DNA from: Fragilaria crotonensis
Lineage: Eukaryota; Bacillariophyta; Fragilariophyceae; Fragilariales; Fragilariaceae
Reading direction: 5' to 3'
Assembly (NCBI GenBank): GCA_022925895.1
Contig: JAKSYS010000166.1
Coordinates: 35,447 to 99,446, forward strand
Length of the DNA: 64,000 nucleotides
Shown: in pieces, positions 1 through 10,879 of the stretch
Position numbering within the stretch: the first letter of the stretch is position 1
How the letters are laid out: the number at the start of each line of letters is the position of its first letter
The notes under the pieces: model-generated
Told to the model about the DNA's origin: nothing
The model's database searches: none
Seen by the model: the letters and a program-made list of their open reading frames with translations, nothing else
Translations under genes and position numbers: made by a program

Positions 1-540
1 CCCGTTGATAACCTCGATGGAGGAATTATCGGCGTCGACTACTTCGGTTCAAAGGATTTGCACAATCCTGTCGTTGTCAGTCCCGACGCTGGGGGTGTGT
101 ACCGTGCGAAGAAGTTCAAGGATGGGCTCGCTCACAAATACGAAATGAACGATGTCGGCCTTGCCATGATTATCAAGCAGCGCGCTCGCGCTGGCTCTGT
201 TGATCAGATGGATTTGGTTGGCGATGTCAACGACTGCGACTGCATTATTGTCGATGACATGATTGATACCGCTGGAACACTCTGCAAGGCAGCCGAAGTA
301 TTGAAGGGCCACGGTGCCCGACGTGTCTTTGCGTTCGCCAGTCATGGACTCTTGAGTGGTCCCGGTAATGACAGAATCGCCACGTCGCAGATGGAAGAGG
401 TTGTCATTCTCAACACTATTCCAACTTCTCCACAACGAGAAGCAAATGAGCGACTTACGCAACTGAGTGTCGCACCGCTTTTGGCCAAGGCCATTTTCAA
501 TATTCACGCGAAAAAGTCCATCTCAGCACTTTTCAAGTAG
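1..540 (+). CDS. PRPS: Ribose-phosphate pyrophosphokinase (PRPP synthetase), 3' part
   Basis: Makes PRPP from ribose 5-phosphate and ATP for nucleotide, His and Trp synthesis. The window opens inside the gene. Frame 1 is open from base 1 and begins PVDNL, a typical mid-protein PRPS sequence, so the N-terminal half lies outside the window. The PRPP-binding loop is visible as VVDDMIDTAGT (about bases 247-279), followed by the conserved FAFASHGLLSGP stretch, and the C-terminus aligns with the family to the TAG stop at 538-540. No frameshift is seen. It converges on the sigma-factor gene across about 400 bases. Family assignment is firm. Compartment (cytosol or plastid) cannot be told without the N-terminus. 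Confidence 0.93.
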   Translation, partial: PVDNLDGGIIGVDYFGSKDLHNPVVVSPDAGGVYRAKKFKDGLAHKYEMNDVGLAMIIKQRARAGSVDQMDLVGDVNDCDCIIVDDMIDTAGTLCKAAEVLKGHGARRVFAFASHGLLSGPGNDRIATSQMEEVVILNTIPTSPQREANERLTQLSVAPLLAKAIFNIHAKKSISALFK

Positions 541-940
541 AAACTAGGAGTGTAAAACTCTAGTAGTGAGCATTGATTATACATTCAACATGTAGTGCCA
601 AATTTCATAGCCTGCCTATTGTAATATTGTAATATTCCGAGACGTGCCATGAGCACATAGATTACGACGATAATCCTGGATTAAGACGCTTGTCATGCTC
701 AATCAGATTCTGAAGACGTGGTCGACCCCAGCAATGACCCAGTGGTAAGACACACTCGCATAGCTCTTCGTCAGAATCACCGGCCATCCGTACGTATCGA
801 GATCGCTGACGACGGGTAGTCACAAGGGTGGTCCAACTTCGACCACGAAGCGGAGGTCAGGCCGCCAGTGTCGTTATGTATTAGTCGGGACGGGATCGAT
901 TCCATGTACGAGGTTTCACATAAGCATTTAAGATAACGTT
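541..940. other. Convergent 3' flank between PRPS and sigma factor
   Basis: This holds the 3' UTRs of two convergent genes. Short open frames here overlap the sigma-factor end and have no recognisable product. I see no RNA gene or strong terminator structure. Confidence 0.5.
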
Positions 941-3098
941 TCAACCAGTCAAAGAGTTCTGGTGCTCCTTCAGTCGCTTTTCGTACCAAGGACGGCGCAA
1001 TTTGCGGAGTGCCCTGCACTCCTTAGAGCGAACCCACGCCTTCGGCATCATCATTTGAGCAGCGACAGCTGTTACGGTTCTGGAGAGCCCATCGTCAAGG
1101 CCGTAGCGAGCGCTGATAACGCGTCGCTCATCCTCCTCAAGGATACTCAACATCTCCTTAAGATCATCGTGGAGAAGTCCTCTATCCACACCCTTTTCAG
1201 GTGTACATTCGTCAGGGAGAACCCGCGCTGAATCAATGGTGTCTCGAAGAAGATCATCGCCTTCATGGCCAAAGTCTTTTGGATTTTGCTTGTATTTTGG
1301 GGTCTCGAGAGAAATCGACCGCCTTGTGAGTCGCATCATTTTGTTGTACTTCGAGACAGACATATCCATTTGTTTCGCCATTTCCTCAGCCGTTGGAGGG
1401 CGACCAAGTTCCTGTTCGAGATTCTTTCGGATCTTGCGAATACGGTTGAGCAGGTTGTGGACGTGAACTGGCAATCGGATGGTGCGAGAATGGTAGGCAA
1501 TGGAGCGAAATACGGCCTGCTGAATCCACCACGAGGCATAAGTCGAAAATTTAAACCCTTTTTTCGGTTCAAACTTTTCCGCTGCTCGCGACAAACCAAG
1601 ACTGCCCTCTTGGACTAAATCTTGCAGGTTAACTCCGACGTTTGCATATTTCCTTGAAATACTAAGAACGAGCCTCATATTAGAGGATACCATTCGCTGC
1701 TTTGCGTCTTTAGCATCCATCAAAAGCTCCACAAAATCAGTGGGCGTGCCAGTGTTCATGAGAACAGGCCGAATTCTGGGAGTTCCATGCGGACGAAATT
1801 TATTCTCAGTGTCGTCGTAAAACTCGGGGAGTCGTTGCAAGGGATTCTTCTTGGCTCTCCCCCTGCCTCTTCCGACGCCCATCTCACTTGCCAAACCATT
1901 ACCCACAAACATGTTCGGGTCTTTCACTTCGAACATGTCGTCGCACCCAAGTGGTCGCAACTCCGAATATGCTTCTCTGTCAAAGAAGGTTTTGTCTTCA
2001 GTTTTGAACCTTAGGATGACAACGGTTAGCTCGGAGTTCTTAAGAAATGGAAAATCAAATGCTGGAATTCGCCAGCTAAACTTACCCACATGCGTGAGCC
2101 CACTCGACCATTGAAGGCAATCGTTCCAGTCGGAGGGCCAATCCTTCATGGACACTCTCGCACTTGACCATGAATTGAACTTGGATTCCGAGCGAGTATT
2201 CTTCCTTGGCCGAAAGCAGTTCCGTTCTGTAGTACTTTTGCAAATCAGCAGCAACCGTGGTCTTGCGTCGTTTGCTGCTGATAAAGGTGACACTTTCATC
2301 AACCTTCTCTTCTAGTGCTTCCTCCTCGCGGCCTCTGGCTTTTGGAAGATTCTTCATCACTCGTTTTCGTGTTCTCGACTGTCCAACAGACAACTTCGGA
2401 CCGGGTTTGGATTCGGCAGTCGCTGTAATCCTGCGGCCTCCCTTGGCCCCCCTATCGATCTTTCTCGGTCGCCCACGGCCGCGAACTATCGCGGTTTCCG
2501 TGACTTCGGGAGGCTCGGTGTGATCAAAGGACGCATCAACATCTTGTTGACCCTTATCGAAATCGTTCACGTAGGCGGACACTGAAATTTTCCCGTCTTT
2601 AAGCGCCTTCGCTCGCTGACGATAATTCAGCATCGTTTCGTATGTCATGGCCCCGGGAACCATATCGGGCCGCCCTCGGGGCCTTGAATACGTTTTTCGT
2701 GACGAGGGGTATAGAAAAGAGTCTGATAGCATTTCTAGGACGTGACCATTCACAACAGCAGCCTCATGCTCCTGTTGCTGAGCCATCGCCTCGACAGCAC
2801 GTTCTCGATCTTTCACGGATACACTTCGTGGCTTGACCTGATGCAGAAGCAAATCTTCTTGTTTTTTTCGTGCGCCTAAGGTTGCAGATGATCGTTTCGG
2901 CGGTTTCGTTGTTGCAGAGTGAGGAGTAAAGCATGATACCACGGCTATGGAACATATTGCTATTGCACATTTCAAAGCAGTCGATGCTGATAAGGGTTGA
3001 ACTAGTATTCGACGACACTTGTGGTCGAATCGGGTTCGAATGATGCACTCGCGACTCGACTCCATAATGGACGTAGAATCCTCGTGGTCTGATATCAT
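941..3098 (-). CDS. Plastid-type RNA polymerase sigma-70 factor (two exons)
   Basis: Directs the bacterial-type plastid RNA polymerase to promoters. Exons are 3098-2086 and 2009-941, giving about 693 residues. The first exon carries an AT-hook-like RGRGRPRK and ends in region 1.2 (LLSAKEEYSLGIQ, MVEWAHACG). The second holds region 2 (NMRLVLSISRKYANVGVNLQ, DLVQEGSLGL, FSTYASWWIQQAVFRSI), region 3 (IRLPVHVHNLLNRIRKI) and region 4 with its helix-turn-helix (TVTAVAAQMMMPKAWVRSKE). The N-terminal stretch AIAICSIAVVSCFTPHS (about residues 45-60) looks like a diatom signal peptide ending before a Phe (ASAF-like), which supports plastid import. The n-region before it is long, so the true start may be Met12 or further downstream. 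A 50-80 residue basic/acidic insertion lies between regions 1.2 and 2. Confidence 0.9.
2010..2085 (-). other. Spliceosomal intron in sigma-factor gene
   Basis: A 76-nt intron with donor GTAAGT, branch-like GCTAACC and acceptor CATCCTAAG. Splicing joins ...HACG to FKTEDK in frame (phase 2) and removes the TAA that otherwise follows HACG. Other nearby AG dinucleotides (for example at 2039-2040) do not restore the frame. Confidence 0.85.
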
Positions 3099-3532
3099 TG
3101 TTTTGGAGAAATGAACAGCTACAGGTATGCAAATGCCAAGGTGTTCGACGTGCTTAGGGGTCGCAATCGTTGGCGAGCGCAGTAGCCTGGATAGTGAATT
3201 CGATTATAGCTCGTCGTAATGATGATAGAAATGGCCAGCAGACAGCCGTTGGTAGCGACAGACGAAACCCGAAACTCCACTCTGAACTTCCCCAAGAGGA
3301 GATCGAAAGTTGATGTTGAGTGCATTATGGATTCCGAGTAAAACCTACTGTGCTCACACTACCATGAACTTTTGGGTACCTGGTAATGTGGATTCGTTTC
3401 AACGTCGAGAATGCTGCATGCGTCATCATGTCGTCATGCCTCAAGCTGTCGCTACGGTATGATAGTCCGCCAGTGGCAAGACCCAACGACAGTACGGTAC
3501 ACCAGTACCCGGAATACTAGTATGTCATAGGG
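3099..3532. other. Upstream region of sigma-factor gene
   Basis: Presumed promoter and 5' UTR of the minus-strand sigma-factor gene. I see no convincing ORF, TATA box or RNA gene. The end nearest the MITE is rich in GTAC-containing words. Confidence 0.4.
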
Positions 3533-3764
3533 GGGAGGCCGTGCATGTCCCCTAATCGAGCCGATCGAACTTTTCTAAAGAATCGACTCCATAAATTATA
3601 TTGCTAATCAACTAACAAATCAACTTTACCTACAAATCTCAGACTGCTCCTCGCTGAGGATAGAAATACCGTACACTGTACCAGTAGTAAGGAGAACTCA
3701 GTGCTCCCGTACACCACTGCAGGTGATGACCGGCTCCTCGATTAGGGGACATACACGGGCTCCC
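3533..3764. mobile_element. Foldback/MITE-like element, 232 bp
   Basis: Imperfect terminal inverted repeats of about 31-34 bp face each other at 3533-3563 and 3731-3764. They share ATGTCCCCTAATCGA flanked by GGGAG..CCGTG outside and GCCG inside, with a 3-base GGA difference. The interior has no ORF. No target-site duplication is obvious, so this could be a short non-autonomous DNA transposon or a chance foldback. The length and match of the arms favour a transposon. Confidence 0.6.
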
Positions 3765-5240
3765 GCAAAGTTCTGGACGAGTATGACAGACGAGTGCCCG
3801 CTACTGATGGGAGTTTTGTTGGTTTATTGATGAGCTGTTTGCCTTGGGTTGTCAGTTGCCAGGGAACCACACTGAGGATATACAATGACCAGATGGTAGG
3901 AGAAGAAGACAACAGACTGATTGAAGGCCTTTCAGTTGGAGGATGAGAAGCAATGTATAGTATGCTATGCAATAGGGAGTTGAACCTTCCGTGGGTGCCA
4001 GTGATGGGACCTGAGACTTGCTATCCTTGATGGTGAGGTCCTCCTGTACTATGATCACCGCTCTTGAATAGACTGAGGCCAAACAAGTGCTTGCTTTGTT
4101 TCCTGCAGTATTTTGAGCTGATAGCAACAATGAAACTGTGTAGCCAGCAAGCAGAATAGCACCCATCCAAAACTTCTTTCCCTTAGGCAGAGAATTGCAT
4201 CATGATCTAGCTACATGTAGTATCTGCAGTCTCCTCTCTGACTTATGTGACCATTTGTGTGAAATTGACCCTGATTAGGATTTGTGAGCAACAGGGATCT
4301 GGACAGAAAGCAGATGGACAACTAGTTTCTTCTGGAATATGTTGGCAGTTCGCACCATGGTAGGACATGAGAGTGGAATCGCTGCAACCACTATTGAAAA
4401 TGATAGAGCACGGTAGATATTACACCAAAACACAATAAAAGTAGGTTGATAAAATAAGTTTTCCTTGCAACTTTTCACTATGATAACGGACAAGGGTGTA
4501 AAATGAAAGCACCATCTCGCCCACAAGGTCGTGCTTTAAGAATATGCAGTGCGAGCGACATTGAAAGTGGATTTGCTGTTATACTTAGTAACAAAGAAAT
4601 ATGCAAATATATGTCGCATGCCTTTAAGATGTCATTAACAAGGTGAAGGTGATGGACAGATCAGGTGATCTTCCCCAAGCAAGCCCTGTCATAAGCTGTC
4701 GAAATCAAGATGGGTCATTTTCTGTTCGACAATTGAACTAGGTTGTTTAACAATATCCTCCATCTATTGAAAAGCATTTATTCCTGGTGACATCGCCCCA
4801 GGTACCAGAACAAGAATAACAATACTAGCTAGCTACTGCTGGTGGAGTCAGATGGACCTCTGGAGGAGTCCTTTAACTTGTGTAGCAAGTACATTTACAT
4901 TCTATATGAATACCTACTAGCTGTGATGGTGTGCTTCTGAATGATTTTTTTGCCCATAAAGTATCCTCAGAGTATCAGGTAGTAGGTCTGATAATCCAGG
5001 TTATTTCATGAATTCAATTTATTCAAAAAGTTTGATATTGGTGAAGTATTGGACATAAACACAACACACGGGTTCCATGGCTACCCCATACCCCACCATG
5101 CATCTTGATTCAACGGATGAACATAATAACATTGTTTTTGTATTGGTGCTTTCCCATCTGAACAATAAGTGTATTGCAATGTACGTCATCACCAATACAA
5201 TATATATATTGTATGAATACCTACAAATTTCCGATGTACA
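3765..5240. other. Long intergenic stretch without recognisable genes
   Basis: Short open frames on both strands (for example 3852-4166 and 4275-4526, both minus) have no motif I recognise and weak composition. Nothing is supportable as a gene. Confidence 0.4.
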
Positions 5241-5269
5241 AGGCATGCATACTGGAGTACGAAAGGTAG

Positions 5270-5475
5270 TTGTACCAGCTACCAGTACTAGTACTAGTAC
5301 TACTAGTACTCTAGCTAGTACTGGAGTACTGAACAACATTGAGTATGGGAAGCCTATGATGAGTGGTACTACTAGTACCGGTACTAGTAGTACCATGGAA
5401 CATGGATGTGGAGGAATGGCTACTATCGTACGGAGTAGATCGTAGGTACTTGTACTGGAGTACTGTACCAAGTTC
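5270..5475. repeat. AGTACT/GTACTAGTAC-rich palindromic cluster
   Basis: Dense overlapping palindromic words (AGTACT, ACTAGT, GTACTAGTAC) run through 5270-5350, 5370-5395 and 5440-5475. Because the words are palindromic, open frames appear on both strands here and should be disregarded. Similar clusters recur at about 17.95-18.06, 23.5-23.8, 26.7-27.0, 39.8-39.9, 44.8-45.2 and 51.7-51.9 kb. Confidence 0.7.
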
Positions 5476-5556
5476 CGGTACTTGTAGCAAGTAGCGTATG
5501 ATACATTGTTCCCAATTCCCGATTGACTTCTTTGACTGGTTCAAAACCCGGCGCTC

Positions 5557-5928
5557 GTGCTCTCAACTCCTTTACCTCTTTACTCATCATCTCCGCGTGA
5601 AGATATACTGAAAATCGGCCACTCATTTGTCAGTAATTTTTTCCGAGGTGTGTACGAGGCAACGATGGCGGTCGCATGGACTTGCTCTGGTTTCTTTTTG
5701 GCCGTATTCAACACCATGCAGTTGCGGTTGCATGTCATCAAAACTGTGTGGAGGCGCGACGACAGCGACTTAAAGCGACAGCTGCCATGGTGGTTTCGAT
5801 TCGTGTTCTTGACTGATACCGTGATTAGCCTTGGCTTGAGGGTAATTGATCGCTTGGCTCCTTTGTTTGATGTTGTTGGCTTTAGTTTCGTTTCCGATGT
5901 TTCGTCGCCAAGATTACTGCCAGCGTAA
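5557..5928 (+). CDS. Small hypothetical protein with possible membrane segment
   Basis: A 123-codon open frame ends 65 bases before the RPL27A start. An internal Met at 5665 begins a more plausible product of about 87 residues. It has a hydrophobic segment (VAWTCSGFFLAVFNTMQL) and a second moderately hydrophobic part (FRFVFLTDTVISLGLRVI). I recognise no family. Its 3' end lies so close to RPL27A that it would overlap that gene's promoter and 5' UTR, which argues against it being a separate gene. Confidence 0.3.
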   Translation: MLSTPLPLYSSSPREDILKIGHSFVSNFFRGVYEATMAVAWTCSGFFLAVFNTMQLRLHVIKTVWRRDDSDLKRQLPWWFRFVFLTDTVISLGLRVIDRLAPLFDVVGFSFVSDVSSPRLLPA

Positions 5929-5993
5929 CCCTCGTACTTTCGTCACTAACGTACCGCCTCCTGAATTCTTCAGTCTAACGCACAGAACAGAAC

Positions 5994-6434
5994 ATGCCAA
6001 CCCGCCTTTCAAAGTCCCGTAAGAAGCGCGGCCACGTCTCGGCTGGTCACGGTCGTATCGGAAAGCACAGAAAGCATCCTGGTGGTCGCGGTAATGCGGG
6101 AGGACAGCACCATCACCGCACTCTCATGGATAAATATCACCCGGGTTACTTTGGTAAGGTGGGTATGCGCCAATTCCACAAGCTGCAAAACCGCTCCTTC
6201 ACTCCGACTTGCAACCTTGACAAGCTTTTCAACATTGCTGGTGATGGTGTCTATGAAGCTGCCAAAAATGGTGGTGGAAAGGCCCCAGTTATCGACCTTG
6301 TGAGCCTAGGAGTCTTCAAGCTCCTTGGTAATGGCCAGATCAACGTTCCTGTCATAGTGAAGGCGAAGTACTTCTCTAAGTTGGCAGAACAGAAAATCAA
6401 GGCTGCTGGCGGCGCATGCTTGTTGACTGCTTAA
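5994..6434 (+). CDS. RPL27A: 60S ribosomal protein L27a (uL15)
   Basis: A structural protein of the large cytosolic ribosomal subunit. The 146-residue product has the expected eukaryotic length and starts [20 protein letters not shown], followed by the Gly/His-rich [39 protein letters not shown], and a C-terminus ending [11 protein letters not shown]. The ATG context (GAACATGCC) and the basic N-terminus support this start. It has a single exon and no frameshift, unlike several neighbours. Confidence 0.97.
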   Translation: MPTRLSKSRKKRGHVSAGHGRIGKHRKHPGGRGNAGGQHHHRTLMDKYHPGYFGKVGMRQFHKLQNRSFTPTCNLDKLFNIAGDGVYEAAKNGGGKAPVIDLVSLGVFKLLGNGQINVPVIVKAKYFSKLAEQKIKAAGGACLLTA

Positions 6435-7743
6435 ATTAAGATCTATTATACCAAGCGCGAGTGTGAAGGAAGTGCTTGTATAATGTAGTTACATCTTCGT
6501 ATGGCACAGATGTTTGTCACGATGATATGTCCTTCCTCAGATGTCTGACATGATTCAGGAAACAAGAGACTCCTATTGCAATGTTAATAGGTAACCTGAC
6601 TGATGGATGCGAAGTGTGTTCGAATAGCGATGAATCATCGGACGTGTGAAGTGTAAAGTGTAAACTACAGACATGGGATAGGGAAATTCATCAACACCGT
6701 TGGAAAACTACTATGATTATTCCTTGTTTCACAGGCTAGTCAACAAGGCATTCTTTAACTGCGGTGTCTCCGAGGAAGGTTAGTGGGATTGTAGGACGCC
6801 GATCGCTACCGGCAGGCGACGGGCATCGAATGCTCGGGTCCATGAGAGATGTGATGATAATCCAGGTGTCAACGAATGACACATCACAGTGTTACAATAT
6901 TGGAGTTTATGAGTTTTTCCAAGCAAGACGACTGATAACTTATAACACATTTTGACATGTTGACGTATTACTTTGGAGAAATGAAGTACAATGGCCTGGA
7001 AAAAAGGAACCAACAACATCAAATCAAAACAAATGCTTGCAAACAACACATTCAAAACTAGATGTGGTTCTGATGCCTTTTGCCTGCACTGCTAATAGCT
7101 CTACTACTTCTAAAAAAGCAAGTCATGCCTCCATGTCACTCAAATAAAGTCATCCTTGTTCAGTTCAGCAAACATAATGAAGGAGCAATGACTGCTGGTC
7201 CTCACCATTTCTGCTATAAGACCCCAGTAATTTTTGGGCGACCCCAAAGTATTTGTCCTAGGTAAATCCACCCACAGTTTTTCTTCCACAATTTTTTTCA
7301 GCAATTCTTGTAAATGGCAACAACTGAAGGTTACTTGTTGTTGCGTGAACGTATCCAGAGCCCAGTTGTGCACCCAGTCCTTGTACTAGAAGTCAAGCAC
7401 CGTGTACACCATAGGTTTTACGTGCAATGAGAAGTTTTTGTACAACTCCATACAAAAAATTGTTTAACTGGTCTGCAAAGTGCACAACAACAACCAGAAC
7501 ATCATCTTCCCTTGATTGCAACTTCTTCAAGGTGTTGCCAATCATGACAGGCAGCAATTGCAGCAACATAAGTGACCCTATTTGTGGTGAAACACCGTTT
7601 ATCATGTCCATTCTGCTGATTTGGATGATGCCAAAGTGTTGGCCCTTTGTGGCCGTATTCCTTCTGCTGGCCATGGGATACAAGAAAATGCTTGACCCCA
7701 TCTCTTTCACCAACACTTGTACTCTATGCATTCCAGGAGACAT
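6435..7743. other. Intergenic region with degraded minus-strand coding relic
   Basis: Directly after RPL27A there is 3' flank. On the minus strand, 7140-7373 (KKIVEEKLWVDLPRTN, GLIAEMVRTSSHCSFIMF) and 7393-7746 (GSLMLLQLLPVMIGNTLKK, HFADQLNNFLYGVVQKL) read like worn-out protein-coding sequence. Frames are broken by stops and shifts, and I cannot name the family. The relic is cut by the LINE: a matching minus-strand frame resumes beyond the element at 16767-16999. Confidence 0.35.
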
Positions 7744-7757
7744 CATTGATTGGGACT
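7744..7757. repeat. Target-site duplication of the LINE, left copy
   Basis: The 14-base word CATTGATTGGGACT lies immediately left of the LINE and recurs exactly at 16753-16766, immediately after its 3' tail. This fixes both ends of the insertion. Confidence 0.9.
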
Positions 7758-7852
7758 ACACAATTTTTTATTTCAGCTTTTCGCAAGTACGTTCAGTCCG
7801 TTGTCCGTAATTGCGTATCCCGAATAGGAAGTTGTCGCGTAGCAGCACCACC

Positions 7853-10800
7853 ATGACAATGACCGCTCAAGCGGCGATCAAGTCTCCTCCCGACCCCGCG
7901 GCGTATCATGATCCGAACCACCCAACGTATGGATTTCATACGACTGAGTGGCATGACATGCCTCGACCACCAAACCACTCTGACTGGTTTTCAACTGAAG
8001 AACGGTACCGCCGCGAAGCCAACGCTCACGCGTATCGACAGCATGGAACACCTCAGAATTGGTACCGATACCTATCCCTTGGCTTCTTCGCGTATGATGA
8101 TTGCACAAAGTTTGACACTCTTTGGATGAAGTACAGTTCGGATCCCGTCAACTGTCACCGTATGGTACTGTACAACTTTATGTATCACGTTGACAGGAAA
8201 ATGGATATACCACCCAGATTGTCGGCCTGAGCTACCGATGTTTCTCAACCATATCTTCAACGATATGCTCCACAATATCTTGCCATCAACACCATCGATA
8301 TCACATGGAATGATCATATCCGCGGAGATCACGACGTTATGGACATCGAGGCGACTCCATGGACGCAGGTCGGAACTAAGAAGCAGAAGACCACACGCAG
8401 TCAGTCTCCGCCAGGATCGCCAGGACAAACTGCACTTACCTCCAAGAACTCTAACAAGGAAAGCGAGGCACATCCTGGTAACAACCCTGACGGTGGCACC
8501 GTAAATTCTTTCCCATTAAAGAAGCACAATGGAGACAACTCCAACAGCGGCTACACTCAAACCCCCACTACCACTCACCACGACAAAACTGCCCCCCCGG
8601 ACCCTCCGATTGGTGCTCGCCATCCGCATCTACTAGCATCTTCCAACAAAACCACCGCATCAGAGTCATCTTACACAGAGGGGAAACAATCCGCCCTGTA
8701 CCCAGATATCAACATCCCAACAAACGATGGAACGTATCGTCTCACCTTTCGGTGGAGCCCAAATGGCGATTTCACTCGCTACAACGAACAATCAACTTTC
8801 TGGTTGAACGAAGTCCATGCCATGCTTTGCGACCTTTTTCCGGCAGATGATTGTTTTTTCTATCGATGGGAAAGTATTGACCTTCAACTTCATACGACCG
8901 TCACCGCTTTGTCCCCAGGGGAACTACGCGATTTCCTGTCACCAAACATCACGTTCTTATCCGCAACCTCCCAAATTATTTTTGGGGCGAGAGTGTGCTT
9001 TGCATCCAAGTATCCCGGCCAATGGCGATACAAAGAGACAACAGTACAAAAGCTCGCCGAACATCACGTTCAGGTAAAAATTTCAAACTCCACAACCACA
9101 AGCGGAAAAATTGTAACGGCTGGTTATATCTTGTTTAAAGCCGCCAGGACCACCCATCGTGACCGTTTCCTACAAAGTCTTCGTCAACAACTACCACCCG
9201 CGACTCCGTTCTTTGATATCTTACTGTTCCACCGTACACCTATGGAACAAAAAATATCACATCTGGTTATTCAATGTGGAGAAACTCACGTGGCTCCCTT
9301 GTCACAATCCCTTTCTGCTCTTTTGACGGGAAGGAATTCACCTCTATTCTTATCGCGCTTAGCACTCACTCAACTGCAACCATTGCAAATTAGTGCCTAC
9401 TTCGAGATGCAGGATGCCTATGCCAAATCATTGAAGTCATTCCCCTTGTTTCCGACCTTAATTAATTTAGATCGCACCAGGACGGAATTCTTTGATGACG
9501 GCACGGTTCTTGAACGGTCAACCAGAGCTTGGGCAACCACCATCTTCAAGGATAGCGCAGAAGTCAGCGCCCGATGCGAGGTTGTGAATGGCGGCTTGGA
9601 TCAAAAAGCTTACCTTTTAGTTCCTAAACCATTTGCCGCCACCGTAGAGGACCATCTACGCCAGTACAGACTTCGCATCAACCCCATCGGACGACGGGAA
9701 GCCAGATTTCGTGACAGCTTGCCTGGGCTTCCATCAGTAATCCACATAGACAACTCCACACAACAAAATCTGGAATTGTTAGAACTAATGTCATCAATGG
9801 AAATGTGGCAGAGAGCCCCTCCTGCCGTTCGAGGACTCTCCGACAAAACGACTGAAATCGAGGATCAATCCGCCTCAGCCAATGATCGCCGTCAGGAGAA
9901 GCCACGGGCCAACAACACCCCCAGCATTGGCAAAAGGAGCGCATGGGGACCAACAGGACCGACGAACATCCCTGGCAAAGCATCAAACAGAACTACTACA
10001 GCATCCGAGCACGACGACAATACAGCTCTTACACAATCTGCGACACACTCCATAGGAACACCATCGATGATGTCGTCGGCAACAACGCGCCGACTGAACG
10101 AGTTGGAATCGCTCTTTCGTCAACAACAGCAGGAAACAGCCGAACACTCCACACTCACGTCACAGACTGCCAGCAGGCTCGAACACGTAGAGTCCAAACT
10201 CGGCCGTATTGACGACATCGATGCTATCCTCAACGATAACAGGGACAAATTAGTCGTTACCATGGAGCGTCAACAGGATTCTCATGTCCAAATTCTCGAT
10301 TTAAATATTCGAGTGTCCAAACTCATGGATGTTATTGATCGGATGGCATCACGCATTGAAACGTTAACGGAAGCTTTGATCACCCACGGAGAAGAAACCG
10401 CCACTGAAGAACCTTTCATGCAATCATCTAATCGTCCTTCCCGCCCTCGACCAGACGCCAACCGCAGGAGAACACTTGACGAAATGAAAGATCTTGTCGG
10501 CACGGAGGTGGATTCTCCACCTGATCCAGAGTCAACAACACAGTATGTCCCTCCTGAAACAACGCCTCCATCGACACACAGTCCAAGCCAGCAATGATCA
10601 ACGCCCAATATCTCCACACATACCGTCACTTCACCATCGAAGAAGAAGACCACATCCCTTCAGGAAGATCTAGAGGGGATGTCCCTAGAATCAGACGCAC
10701 CCGAGAGGGAGACGACCAACTTTGTCGACACAACACACCTGCCCGTAACCCAGATGGATTCATCTCTCCAATACGTGTCTCTTATGGATAACTCAGATGA

Positions 10801-10879
10801 CGATTTTTCCACAACTACGCCCGATCTGGACGCTCAATACAATACAAAAAGCGATTCAGAGGGAGGCGGAATCAAATGA
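7853..10879 (+). pseudogene. LINE ORF1 protein (two in-frame TGA)
   Basis: One frame runs from the ATG at 7853 (context CACCACCATGAC) to TGA at 10877-10879, about 1,008 codons, broken by TGA at 8228-8230 and 10595-10597. The longest uninterrupted part is 8339-10597. The middle (about 8700-9800) has a folded-looking region (TYRLTFRWSPNGDF, LFPADDCFFYRWES) without a motif I can name. The C-terminal quarter (about 10080-10380) is a likely coiled coil (RRLNELESLFRQQQQETAEH, LDLNIRVSKLMDVIDRM), as in many ORF1 proteins. The rest is Ser/Thr/Pro-rich. The final stop overlaps the ORF2 start as ATGA, suggesting reinitiation-coupled translation. RNA-binding chaperone function is inferred from position only. 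Confidence 0.7.

Noticed and set aside
2257-2836. Plus-strand open frames opposite the sigma-factor gene
   Set aside because: They are antisense shadows of a gene with clear homology on the minus strand.
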